A stretch of DNA of 59,102 bases from an uncultured Sutterella sp. (GTDB taxonomy: Bacteria > Pseudomonadota > Gammaproteobacteria > Burkholderiales > Burkholderiaceae_F), in the NCBI GenBank assembly GCA_900542805.1, contig UQOW01000010.1:1-59102 (forward strand), written 5' to 3'. The position numbers and the translations under genes were made by a program. Positions 1-7,613 of the stretch are shown one piece after another. The notes below the pieces were generated by a model. The model saw only the letters and a program-made list of their open reading frames with translations. It searched no databases and had not been told where the DNA came from. Each line of letters opens with the position of its first letter. The first letter of the stretch is position 1.

Positions 1-1
1 G

Positions 2-139
2 CCGATTTCTACACCGCCTAACGCGATTGTGTTCGGCACCGGCAAACTTCGCATTGTCGATATGCTCCGTGCCGGTATCATCATCAATATCGTGGCAATC
101 GGCGTCATTGTTGTGATGGTGCTTTTAATCGGCGTGTAG
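2..139 (+). CDS. C-terminal end of a DASS (SLC13) family anion/dicarboxylate symporter, partial
   Basis: The window opens inside this gene; 45 codons and a TAG stop are visible. The segment TPPNAIVFGTGKL followed by RIVDMLRAG and a long hydrophobic helix is the conserved C-terminal SNPT-type motif and last membrane segment of divalent anion:sodium symporters (citrate, succinate, sulfate carriers). The substrate cannot be told from this fragment. A strong terminator follows at once, so it ends its transcription unit. Confidence 0.8.
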   Translation, partial: PISTPPNAIVFGTGKLRIVDMLRAGIIINIVAIGVIVVMVLLIGV

Positions 140-162
140 TCTTCCGTTATTTCAGTATGTTC

Positions 163-198
163 AGCCCCGTGTTTGTGCTTTTAACACGGGGCTTTTTT
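163..198 (+). terminator. Rho-independent terminator of the DASS transporter gene
   Basis: An 11-bp perfect stem, AGCCCCGTGTT (163-173) with AACACGGGGCT (183-193), has a 9-nt loop and runs into T residues. It lies 24 bases after the stop codon. Confidence 0.9.
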
Positions 199-203
199 CG
201 CTT

Positions 204-239
204 TAAAAAATGCCTCGCTTGTAACGCTTGGGCGAGGCA
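204..239 (-). terminator. Rho-independent terminator of the GDSL hydrolase gene
   Basis: On the minus strand the stem TGCCTCGC/GCGAGGCA (232-239 and 211-218) is followed by a T tract (complement of 205-210). It sits 16 bases beyond the stop of the esterase gene and faces the preceding terminator. Confidence 0.85.
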
Positions 240-254
240 GTCAAGAGACTTTGA

Positions 255-1004
255 CTATTTAAAGGCTTTCTTAATTTCGCTTGTCATGGCCTTGGCGATG
301 GCGGCATGGTTTTCGGACGTGTAGTGAATCTCATCGGGCCCTTGGGCGTACGGGACGACGGTGTTGACGTCAAAGTAGTATCCGTGAGCCGCTTTGGCTA
401 AGTCAGGAAGAATCGCTTGCAATTCTTCGACACGTTCTTTGGCGCCGGCAAAACGCTCTTTGTTCTTGCCTTTTTGAGCGGCAATCTTCGAGGGGCAGAC
501 AATCATCACTTTCGGCGTTTGATAGGCGGTTCGTTGTTGCCAGCCGCCGTTTTTGACAATCGATGTGAGTTGGGCGATTCCCGCGGCAATATCGAGCGCT
601 TTGCGATTGTGTTGAACCATCAGGTCATTGGAGCCGAGCCAGATGACGACCATGTCAAGCGGCATGTGAGAGGCAAGAGCCGCCGGCAGGTATGCCGCTC
701 CGTCCATGCCGGCTCCCGGGACAATTCCGGGTCCCGATTTCGGGCCGCAATCAATGTTTGTCGTTCTCCCGCCTAAGGCTTCGACGATGACTTCGTAGTT
801 TTTCCCGAGCATGCTCCCCATCTTTTCGGGCCAGCGTACGTCGGACGGAAGACGGTAGACGGTGCCTTGGGCGTCTTTAGCCCACCCGAACGCGTTCGAG
901 TCACCGTAAATCATAATGCGCTTGGGGGATGCGCCGGCAAAAGAGGCTGTTGCAACGGCAATGGACAGAAGGGAAACACTGAAAACAGCAAGGGTTTTTC
1001 TCAT
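255..1004 (-). CDS. Exported SGNH/GDSL-type esterase
   Basis: The protein has 249 residues from the ATG at 1004, chosen because GGAG lies just upstream and a signal peptide (MRKTLAVFSVSLLSIAVATASFA) starts there; a longer in-frame start at 1067 has no such support. SGNH hydrolase blocks are visible: GDSNAFGW with the nucleophilic Ser, LGGRTT with the oxyanion Gly, IWLGSND with Asn, and DEIHY with the Asp-x-x-His pair near the C terminus. The family hydrolyses ester or thioester bonds, here probably in the periplasm. The substrate is unknown. It is monocistronic and divergent from relA. Confidence 0.8.
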   Translation of the reverse strand: MRKTLAVFSVSLLSIAVATASFAGASPKRIMIYGDSNAFGWAKDAQGTVYRLPSDVRWPEKMGSMLGKNYEVIVEALGGRTTNIDCGPKSGPGIVPGAGMDGAAYLPAALASHMPLDMVVIWLGSNDLMVQHNRKALDIAAGIAQLTSIVKNGGWQQRTAYQTPKVMIVCPSKIAAQKGKNKERFAGAKERVEELQAILPDLAKAAHGYYFDVNTVVPYAQGPDEIHYTSENHAAIAKAMTSEIKKAFK

Positions 1005-1094
1005 GTTTTTTCTCCGAAAAACGAAAGGGAACAATGTTGTTTTGCCTACGCAAAAGCAACGGAACAACAGTAGCTAATTTTTGAAAAGCCGTCT

Positions 1095-1113
1095 TTTCGG
1101 GTTAACCCTGAAA
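1095..1113. promoter_or_regulatory. Palindrome in the esterase-relA intergenic region
   Basis: TTTC GGGTT / AACCC t GAAA forms a nearly perfect dyad with the 10-bp palindrome GGGTTAACCC at 1099-1108. It lies between divergent genes and could be an operator. Nothing identifies the protein that would bind it. Near relA, GATAAT at about 1242 is a possible -10 element. Confidence 0.3.
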
Positions 1114-1292
1114 GCAGGTTGCGTGTGTGGGACGAAACGCGATTGAGTAGATTCTCTTTTGCGTATGCCGTGCGCAGAGACCGCTTTTTTGCAAGCGAGG
1201 GTAACGAAAGCGGGGACTTATAGGGGCTTTCGTTAAAATGGGATAATTAACGCTTAATTGTCGATTCGAGGAAAAGGCAAGCAAAAATCAAC

Positions 1293-3419
1293 ATGACCGA
1301 ATCCAAAGATTTCGCCGCTGTACCCGTTAAAGATTGGCAGGTGGCTCGTAGCCTCGTCGAACCGTTATATGCCGGGCAGTTCCTCAATTCCGGGGAGTCG
1401 CGTCTGGCGCATTCAGACGGAATGGCCTCCATTCTCAAGGGGCTGAATGAAGACGATAACCTACTGACAGCGGCTTACCTATTTAGTGTCCACATGTATG
1501 TGGAAAATGCCGACGAATGGATTGAAAAAAAATTCGGTCCGTCGGTTTTGCGTCTTGTTCAGGATATGCATCGCCTTGTCGTCACGAGCGAGCGAGCCCG
1601 AAGTGAGGACAAAAACGCTAAAGCGGTTTACCAACCCGAAGCGCTTCGCAAAATGCTTCTTGCTATGTGCCGCGATTTGCGCGTTGTGGTACTGCGTCTT
1701 GCCAGTCGTGTTCAAACATTACGATTCTTCTCGAAAGAAAAAGTCCCCTCGAGTGCAGCCGTCGGATATGCCGAAGAAACTCTTGCCATCTATGCGCCTC
1801 TTGCCAATCGCTTAGGCCTGTGGCAACTTAAGTGGGAACTCGAGGACTTGTCGTTCCGATATACCCATCCGAATGAATATGCCGAGATTGCCGAACACTT
1901 GGCGCAAACGCACGAGCAGCGAATCAAGTGGATTGATGAGGCCATTGCGCTTTTTAAGAAGTTTTTAGATAAGCAGGGTATTAAGGCCGATGTGAGCGGA
2001 CGCCCCAAGCACATCTATTCGATTTATCGGAAGATGCAGCGCAAGCACTTAAAGTTCGAACAGCTCTTTGATATCGATGCGATTCGCATCATTGTCGACT
2101 CGATTGAGCAGTGCTACGAGGTTCTCAGTCTTGTGCAGGAAAACTGTCGTACGCTCAGTAAAGAATACGACGACTATATTGCGAACCCGAAACCGAACGG
2201 CTACCAGTCGCTTCATACCGTGGTGGTTCGTCAAGACGGACGCCCATTAGAAGTGCAGATTCGCACGCACAAGATGCACGAATTTGCGGAAATGGGAGTG
2301 GCTGCGCACTGGCGCTACAAGGAAAACGGCAATTCGGAAAAGACCAGGGGCGGGGAGGCCGAAGAGCAACGCGTTGCTTGGCTCCGACAGCTGATTGCTT
2401 GGCATTCGGACGTGGAAGAAAGTCCGGAGACGGCCGGAGCGACTGACGACAACATCTATGTGTTAACGCCGCAGGGACGGGTTCTGGAATTACAAAAGGG
2501 CTCGACACCGATTGACTTTGCCTACCACGTTCACACGCAACTCGGGCACCACTGCCGCGGGGCGCGTATCGACGGCGTGATGGTGCCGCTCAACACGAAA
2601 CTGAAAACCGGGCAGACCGTTGAAATCATTGCCGTTAAAGAAGGAGGTCCCTCGCGCGATTGGGCTAATCCGGAGAGCGGCTTTGTGGCAACGCCTCGGG
2701 CGCGGACCAAAGTTCGTCAGTGGTTTAATGCCCAGCAACAGGCTGAGCAGATTGCCTTAGGACGGGACAGACTCGATAAGGAGTTGGCTCGTTTAGGCAA
2801 AACGGCTACCAAACTGGAGCTTCTTGCCGATCGCTTAGGGTTTGAAAACCCCGATGCGCTTTATATCGCGATTGCCAAAGACGAACTCAGTATGCGAGCC
2901 GTCGAGCAGATTCTTGCACCGGAACAGGAAAGTGCCGAGCCCGAATTTGTTCCGCGAAGCGCCACGAAGGGAAAATCCAAGAGCAATGTCCTTGTTGTCG
3001 GAATGGACTCGATGATGACGCAACTGGCGCGGTGCTGTCACCCGGCGCCGCCCGATGAAATCGTCGGATTCGTTACACGCGGCAAAGGCGTGACCGTACA
3101 CCGCATCGATTGCCCGAATGTGCGCAATTTGGAAAACGTGGCGCGAAGCCGTATAATTGACGTGAGCTGGGGAACTTCGGAAGATGCCGTTTACCCAGTG
3201 GATATTTACATTGTGGCTCGTGATCGAATCGGATTGATTAAAGACATATCCGAAGTGCTCGTCAAAGAGAACCTGCGCGTAACGGGCATGAATTCCATGA
3301 TGAGTAAGGGCGATGTCCACATGCGCTTTTCCGTTGAGATTCGGTCGGCCGAGCACCTGAAAAATGCATTGAAAGCCGTGCGCGACTTAAAAGGGATTTT
3401 GAGCGCGCGCCGCGCCTGA
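1293..3419 (+). CDS. relA: RelA-type GTP pyrophosphokinase ((p)ppGpp synthetase I)
   Basis: The 708-residue RelA/SpoT homologue makes (p)ppGpp on stalled ribosomes. Domains in order are a pseudo-HD hydrolase region (about 35-170), the synthetase (about 230-350), TGS (about 385-450), a Cys/His-rich region (RCCHPAPPDEI, about 585) and a C-terminal ACT domain. The HD residues of the hydrolase are replaced (AAYLFSVHMY where the family has a His-Asp pair), and the synthetase loop reads EYDDYIANPKPNGYQS. This is the EXDD signature of monofunctional RelA rather than the RXKD of bifunctional Rel/SpoT. The start ATG is preceded by GAGGAAAAGG. An MFS gene follows 12 bases later. A SpoT hydrolase should exist elsewhere in the genome. 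Confidence 0.93.
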   Translation: MTESKDFAAVPVKDWQVARSLVEPLYAGQFLNSGESRLAHSDGMASILKGLNEDDNLLTAAYLFSVHMYVENADEWIEKKFGPSVLRLVQDMHRLVVTSERARSEDKNAKAVYQPEALRKMLLAMCRDLRVVVLRLASRVQTLRFFSKEKVPSSAAVGYAEETLAIYAPLANRLGLWQLKWELEDLSFRYTHPNEYAEIAEHLAQTHEQRIKWIDEAIALFKKFLDKQGIKADVSGRPKHIYSIYRKMQRKHLKFEQLFDIDAIRIIVDSIEQCYEVLSLVQENCRTLSKEYDDYIANPKPNGYQSLHTVVVRQDGRPLEVQIRTHKMHEFAEMGVAAHWRYKENGNSEKTRGGEAEEQRVAWLRQLIAWHSDVEESPETAGATDDNIYVLTPQGRVLELQKGSTPIDFAYHVHTQLGHHCRGARIDGVMVPLNTKLKTGQTVEIIAVKEGGPSRDWANPESGFVATPRARTKVRQWFNAQQQAEQIALGRDRLDKELARLGKTATKLELLADRLGFENPDALYIAIAKDELSMRAVEQILAPEQESAEPEFVPRSATKGKSKSNVLVVGMDSMMTQLARCCHPAPPDEIVGFVTRGKGVTVHRIDCPNVRNLENVARSRIIDVSWGTSEDAVYPVDIYIVARDRIGLIKDISEVLVKENLRVTGMNSMMSKGDVHMRFSVEIRSAEHLKNALKAVRDLKGILSARRA

Positions 3420-3431
3420 AAAGGAGAGAGG

Positions 3432-4586
3432 ATGTCGTTTACCGTTGTCCGACGGGCTGCCTTGCTTTTCTTCCTTGTCCCTGGACTTGTTTACGGCCTT
3501 TTTGTCTCGCGCTTGCCGGCCTTCAAACTCTCGCTACAAGTCAATCAGAGCCAATTGGGTCTGATGCTTTTAACTTTAGGTATCGGGTCGGTTTTGGGAC
3601 TGATGACGGCGCCGATCCTGATGCGCCGCACGCAACCGGGGCGCTTCCTTTTGACCGTGCTTGTACTTCAATTGGTCGGTCTTTGCTTTCTGGCTGTGTG
3701 CCAGGCGCTCGTCGCCGTCTTTGGCGTGATGTTTGCCATCGGAATTTGTATCGGGCTCACGGATGTCGCCATGAATGTGCAAGGCATTGCCATTGAGCGC
3801 ACGTTTTTCCGTCCTGTCATCGGAACTTTGCATGCCGGATACGGCATCGGCGGCGCTCTCGGATCGATTGTCGGGGCTCTGTTTGCCGCCCTCGGTATCC
3901 CGATTTGGATGACCTTTCTTATCCCGAGCATTGCTATGCTTTTTCCGATTTTCTGGGCCGTAAGATACACCTTGCCCGATTCGAGTACCAAGGAAGCGAG
4001 GCCTTCTGCCAAAAGCACACCGATTCCCGGGGTTCTTATTTTGTACGGCGTGCTCGTCTTTTTGGCTTTTGCCTCGGAAGGGGCTTGCGGAGAATGGGGC
4101 GGACTGCTTTTGGCTGAGGAAAAAGGAGCCGGACAGGGGGCGGCCGGTGCTGTCTACGCGGTTTTTACGGTGTGTGCCTTGGCCAGTCGCCTGGCAAGCG
4201 ATGCCCTTCGGCAGTCTTTTGCGGTTTCCCGAATTCTTTTTGTCGGAGTTCTTGTCGGACTCGCCGGCATAGGGCTTGTGATTGCGGCACCGGGCGTTGC
4301 TTTCCCGCTTGTCGGGTTTGCCGTTGCCGGTTTGGGAATCGGACCGATTTGTCCGCTTCTTTACGGTGCTGCCGGGCACCTTTCATCGCTTTCGGCGGCG
4401 CGTGCCGCGTCGGTTGTTTCCGTAATCGGGTACACGGGGCTTTTGTTTTGCCCGCCGCTTTTCGGTTTTTTGGCCCACATCACGTCGTACAGTACCGTTT
4501 TTGAAGTTGTCTCCGGATTGCTCCTTGTTCTGGCGCTCGGAAACGCCGTTTGTTCCCGCATTTCTCGGCAAACGGAAACGAGGTGA
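3432..4586 (+). CDS. MFS transporter, YbjJ-like
   Basis: The 384-residue, very hydrophobic protein has about 12 membrane segments. The stretch GLTDVAMNVQGIAIER with TLHAGYGIGGALGS is typical of the YbjJ/FucP-like branch of the major facilitator superfamily. An excellent ribosome site (AAGGAGAG) precedes the ATG, and the gene starts 12 bases after relA, so the two are probably cotranscribed. The substrate is unknown; the context does not help because pairing with relA is not a known functional link. Confidence 0.8.
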   Translation: MSFTVVRRAALLFFLVPGLVYGLFVSRLPAFKLSLQVNQSQLGLMLLTLGIGSVLGLMTAPILMRRTQPGRFLLTVLVLQLVGLCFLAVCQALVAVFGVMFAIGICIGLTDVAMNVQGIAIERTFFRPVIGTLHAGYGIGGALGSIVGALFAALGIPIWMTFLIPSIAMLFPIFWAVRYTLPDSSTKEARPSAKSTPIPGVLILYGVLVFLAFASEGACGEWGGLLLAEEKGAGQGAAGAVYAVFTVCALASRLASDALRQSFAVSRILFVGVLVGLAGIGLVIAAPGVAFPLVGFAVAGLGIGPICPLLYGAAGHLSSLSAARAASVVSVIGYTGLLFCPPLFGFLAHITSYSTVFEVVSGLLLVLALGNAVCSRISRQTETR

Positions 4587-4649
4587 TGCCTGGCGCATAT
4601 TTCTTTTGTTTCGGAACAAGGGCCAGAGCGTTTTTCTTCGCGTTAAACC

Positions 4650-4678
4650 TTGCATTCCGTCTTGGAAATGGCTATATT
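4650..4678 (+). promoter_or_regulatory. Promoter of tRNA-Val
   Basis: TTGCAT (4650-4655) and TATATT (4673-4678) are separated by exactly 17 bases and end 12 bases before the tRNA. This is a good sigma-70 type match. Confidence 0.7.
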
Positions 4679-4690
4679 TCGCATCCTCTT

Positions 4691-4767
4691 AGGCACGTAG
4701 CTCAGGTGGTTAGAGCATCACGTTGACATCGTGGGGGTCGTTGGTTCGAGTCCAATCGTGCCTACCA
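4691..4767 (+). tRNA. tRNA-Val(GAC)
   Basis: A 77-nt cloverleaf: acceptor AGGCACG/CGTGCCT, D arm GCTC..GAGC, anticodon stem TCACG/CGTGG with loop TTGACAT (anticodon GAC), variable GGGTC, T arm GTTGG TTCGAGT CCAAT, discriminator A and an encoded CCA. Confidence 0.97.
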
Positions 4768-4867
4768 AAGAGACTTTGGAGATGAAATGAACCACAGTTG
4801 TCAGTTCCAGCGAACAACGACAACCCGATTCCGCTAAAGGGGCCGGGCAGGTGGTTTTGCGAATTGA

Positions 4868-4897
4868 AGGTGCGGCCGCAAGGTCGCACTTTTTTTT
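4868..4897 (+). terminator. Strong hairpin-T8 terminator between tRNA-Val and thrS
   Basis: The stem GTGCGGCC/GGTCGCAC (4870-4877, 4882-4889) is closed by a GCAA tetraloop and followed by eight Ts. It ends only 36 bases before the thrS start, so thrS has little room for its own promoter and may depend on readthrough. The segment TTGCG (4857-4861) could pair with CGCAA (4877-4881) and compete with the terminator stem. Confidence 0.85.
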
Positions 4898-4908
4898 GAT
4901 ATTTTCAA

Positions 4909-4927
4909 GGGAAGCGTTTCCCGGGAG
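4909..4927 (+). promoter_or_regulatory. Hairpin abutting the thrS Shine-Dalgarno
   Basis: GGGAA GCGT TTCCC (4909-4922) is a stem-loop directly followed by GGGAG (4923-4927), the ribosome site of thrS. In E. coli, ThrRS represses its own translation by binding an mRNA arm that mimics the tRNA-Thr anticodon arm. The CGT in this loop recalls the Thr anticodon, but autoregulation here is inference. Confidence 0.4.
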
Positions 4928-4933
4928 AACAAG

Positions 4934-6859
4934 ATGATTACCGTTACGTTGCCGGACGGCTCTAAGCGCGAATACGACGCGCCGGTTACGGTCAAACAAA
5001 TTGCCGAATCCATCGGAGCCGGTCTGGCTAAGGCCGCCCTTGTCGGAAAGGTCGATGGAAAACTCGTTGACTTAGGTCACTGCGTTGATAAGGACGCAAC
5101 GGTTTGCATCATCACAGGCAAAGATCCCGAGGGCCTCAATGTGATTCGTCATTCGACCTCGCACCTGATGGCGCAGGCCGTTAAGGAACTCTTCCCGAGT
5201 GCCGAAGTGACCATCGGACCGTCGATTGAAAACGGGTTTTATTATGACTTTAAGTTCGAGCGCGCCTTCACGATGGAGGACTTGAAGGTCATCGAAGAGA
5301 AGATGCACGAGTTGGCGAAGGCTGATATTGCCATTAGCCGCATTGAAATGCCTCGCGAGGAAGCGATTTCTTACTTTAAGGGGCTCGGTGAGCATTACAA
5401 GGCCGAAATCATCGAATCGATTCCGGCTGGCGAAACCATCTCCCTATATCGTCAGGGCGACTTTACTGATTTGTGCCGCGGGCCTCACGTGCCGAGTACC
5501 GGCAAACTGAAGGTCTTCAAGCTCATGAAGGTGGCCGGGGCCTACTGGCGCGGCGACAGCAAAAACGAGATGCTCCAGCGTATTTACGGAACGGCTTGGG
5601 CGACTAAGGACGATCAGGATGCGTACTTAAAGATGCTCGAAGAGGCCGAACGACGCGACCATCGCCGCCTGGGGAAAGAACTCGATTTATTCCATTTGCA
5701 GGACGAGGCGCCGGGCATGATTTTCTGGCACGCCAAGGGATGGGCCATCTGGCAGGTTGTCGAGCAGTTTATGCGTCGCATCTACCAGGATAACGGCTAT
5801 CTGGAAGTCAAGGCTCCGCAGTTACTCGACCGTTCGCTTTGGGAGCGCTCGGGGCACTGGGCCAAGTACCGCTCCAATATGTTTACGACGGAATCGGAAA
5901 ACCGCTACTACGCACTAAAGCCGATGAACTGCCCGGGCCATATTCAGCTCTTTAACTCGGCCCTTCGCAGCTATCGCGATTTGCCGATGCGTTTCGGCGA
6001 ATTCGGTCAGTGCCACAGAAATGAACCGAGCGGCTCGCTTCACGGTCTGATGCGTGTGCGCGGCTTTACGCAGGACGACGGACACATTTTCTGCTCGGAA
6101 GATCAGATTCTTTCCGAGTGCGTCAATTACACACGCATTGTGCGCGAGGTCTACAAGACCTTCGGCTTTACCGATATCAGTTACAAGATTGCCACGCGTC
6201 CTGCGATGCGTATCGGCGAAGATTCGGCTTGGGATAAGGCAGAGGCTGCGCTCATCGAAAGTCTCAAGGCGTGTGATGTTCCGTACGACATCCTTCCGGG
6301 GGAAGGGGCTTTTTACGGTCCTAAGATTGAATACCACCTAAAAGATTGCCTCGGTCGCTCTTGGCAGTGCGGCACGATTCAGGTCGACTTCCAGATGCCG
6401 GGGCGCTTAGGGGCCGAGTATGTCGCCGAAGACAATACGCGTAAGGTTCCCGTGATGTTGCACCGTGCGATTTTGGGCTCTCTGGAACGCTGGATCGGCA
6501 TGCTCATCGAGCACTATGCCGGTGCCATGCCGGTTTGGTTAAGCCCCGTTCAGGTGGCCGTAGCCTCGATTACCGATGCCCAAATTGACTACGCCCGTAC
6601 GGTTGTCGCGAAGATGAAACAAGCCGGGCTACGCGTTACAGAGGATTTGCGCGGTGAAAAAATCAATTATAAAATCCGCGAGCTTAGCCTTCAGAAGCAC
6701 CCGTTTATCGCGGTCGTCGGCGAGAAGGAAAAGAACGACGGCACGGTGAGCATTCGCGCACGCGGAGGCAAGAATTTAGGTGTTATGCCGCTTGAGGACT
6801 TTATTGCCAAGGTTGTCGACTTGGATAAAAACCGAGTCAATTCCGATTCCTGGCAATAG
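4934..6859 (+). CDS. thrS: Threonyl-tRNA synthetase
   Basis: The 641-residue class II synthetase (E. coli 642) charges tRNA-Thr. Visible domains are TGS (1-60, MITVTLPDGSKREY), the editing domain with HSTSHLMAQAV (about 73) and the C-RGPH segment, the catalytic core with MNCPGH (zinc Cys), motif 2 CHRNEPSG and GLMRVRGFTQDDGHIF, motif 3 AILGSLERWIGMLIEHYAG, and the C-terminal anticodon-binding domain. The start is set by GGGAG seven bases upstream. infC follows after 40 bases, the usual order. Confidence 0.97.
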   Translation: MITVTLPDGSKREYDAPVTVKQIAESIGAGLAKAALVGKVDGKLVDLGHCVDKDATVCIITGKDPEGLNVIRHSTSHLMAQAVKELFPSAEVTIGPSIENGFYYDFKFERAFTMEDLKVIEEKMHELAKADIAISRIEMPREEAISYFKGLGEHYKAEIIESIPAGETISLYRQGDFTDLCRGPHVPSTGKLKVFKLMKVAGAYWRGDSKNEMLQRIYGTAWATKDDQDAYLKMLEEAERRDHRRLGKELDLFHLQDEAPGMIFWHAKGWAIWQVVEQFMRRIYQDNGYLEVKAPQLLDRSLWERSGHWAKYRSNMFTTESENRYYALKPMNCPGHIQLFNSALRSYRDLPMRFGEFGQCHRNEPSGSLHGLMRVRGFTQDDGHIFCSEDQILSECVNYTRIVREVYKTFGFTDISYKIATRPAMRIGEDSAWDKAEAALIESLKACDVPYDILPGEGAFYGPKIEYHLKDCLGRSWQCGTIQVDFQMPGRLGAEYVAEDNTRKVPVMLHRAILGSLERWIGMLIEHYAGAMPVWLSPVQVAVASITDAQIDYARTVVAKMKQAGLRVTEDLRGEKINYKIRELSLQKHPFIAVVGEKEKNDGTVSIRARGGKNLGVMPLEDFIAKVVDLDKNRVNSDSWQ

Positions 6860-6899
6860 TAATAAGGCGGTTCGATTAATCGTTTTCAGGAGTACTGAC

Positions 6900-7466
6900 A
6901 TAGCTCAAGAACGCACGCACCGGATCAATCGTGAGATTCGGGTACCTCAGGTTCGTTTAACCGGGGTCGATGGGGTGCAGATCGGCATTGTTCCGACTGC
7001 AGAGGCAATTCGAATGGCCATGGACGCCGATGTGGACCTCGTCGAGGTAGCACCGAACGCCGTGCCTCCGGTGTGTCGTCTGATGGACTACGGCAAGTTC
7101 CGGTATCAGGAACAAAAGAGAGCGCAGGAAATCAAGTCCAAACAAAAGGTCGTGCAGGTCAAGGAAGTGAAATTCCGCCCCGCAACCGATGAAAACGATT
7201 TCCAAACGAAACTTCGGGCTGTCAAGCGCTTTTTGGGTGACGGAGATAAAGCGAAAATCACCCTTCGCTACCGCGGTCGTGAGATGGCCCATCAGGATAT
7301 CGGCATGCAGGTACTCAATCGCTTGCGCGAAGAGTTAAGTGAAGTCGCGCAAGTCGAGCAGATGCCCAAGCTCGAGGGACGTCAGATGATTATGGTTCTT
7401 GCGCCGCGCTCGAAAAAGAAGCCGGTGCAAAAGCAGGCTCCGGCTCCCGCCGCAAAACAGGAATAA
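6900..7466 (+). CDS. infC: Translation initiation factor IF-3, with ATA start codon
   Basis: The 188-residue factor binds the 30S subunit and monitors initiation codons. The start is read as ATA at 6900-6902: AGGAG lies at 6888-6892 with ideal spacing, and the family N terminus (AQERTHRINREIRVPQVRL) begins right there. An upstream in-frame ATG at 6780 lies inside thrS and lacks homology. Non-AUG starts in infC (AUU in E. coli) allow IF-3 to repress its own translation. Family blocks are LMDYGKFRYQEQKR in the linker and FRPATDENDFQTKL in the C domain. A terminator follows at once, and rpmI-rplT are 5.4 kb away. Confidence 0.93.
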   Translation: MAQERTHRINREIRVPQVRLTGVDGVQIGIVPTAEAIRMAMDADVDLVEVAPNAVPPVCRLMDYGKFRYQEQKRAQEIKSKQKVVQVKEVKFRPATDENDFQTKLRAVKRFLGDGDKAKITLRYRGREMAHQDIGMQVLNRLREELSEVAQVEQMPKLEGRQMIMVLAPRSKKKPVQKQAPAPAAKQE

Positions 7467-7470
7467 AAAG

Positions 7471-7508
7471 GAAGGCTCCGGCTTTTTAGGTCGGAGCCCT
7501 TCTTTTTT
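7471..7508 (+). terminator. Terminator of the thrS-infC operon
   Basis: GAAGGCTCCG (7471-7480) pairs with CGGAGCC..TTC and is followed by TTTTTT. It separates infC from the ribosomal protein genes that usually share its operon. Confidence 0.85.
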
Positions 7509-7553
7509 CGGCCCTAAAAGCCTTTGAATGTGTGGAAAAGTCGAGGAACTCCC

Positions 7554-7594
7554 GAGCACGCAGGAAGTTAAGGGGACGGACTTGCTGCGTGCTC
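7554..7594. repeat. Long inverted repeat between convergent infC and lyase genes
   Basis: GAGCACGCAG (7554-7563) pairs perfectly with CTGCGTGCTC (7585-7594), and AAGT/ACTT extends the stem inside. There is no T tract on either strand. It could be an RNA-stabilising or bidirectional stop element. Confidence 0.6.
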
Positions 7595-7613
7595 AGGTGT
7601 TTAGACCGGGGCT

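Noticed and set aside
2835..3356. 173-codon minus-strand frame inside relA
   Set aside because: It is an antisense shadow of a well-conserved gene, without ribosome site or recognisable motif.
3576..4379. Long open frame of 267 codons on the minus strand inside the MFS gene
   Set aside because: Its composition (charged, low hydrophobicity) mirrors the opposite strand of membrane-protein codons, and the plus-strand MFS gene is clear.
4840..4897. T-box-like leader before thrS (AGGTGGTTTTGCG followed by a terminator)
   Set aside because: The match to the T-box consensus is partial, there is no stem I specifier structure, and T-boxes are not expected in Betaproteobacteria.
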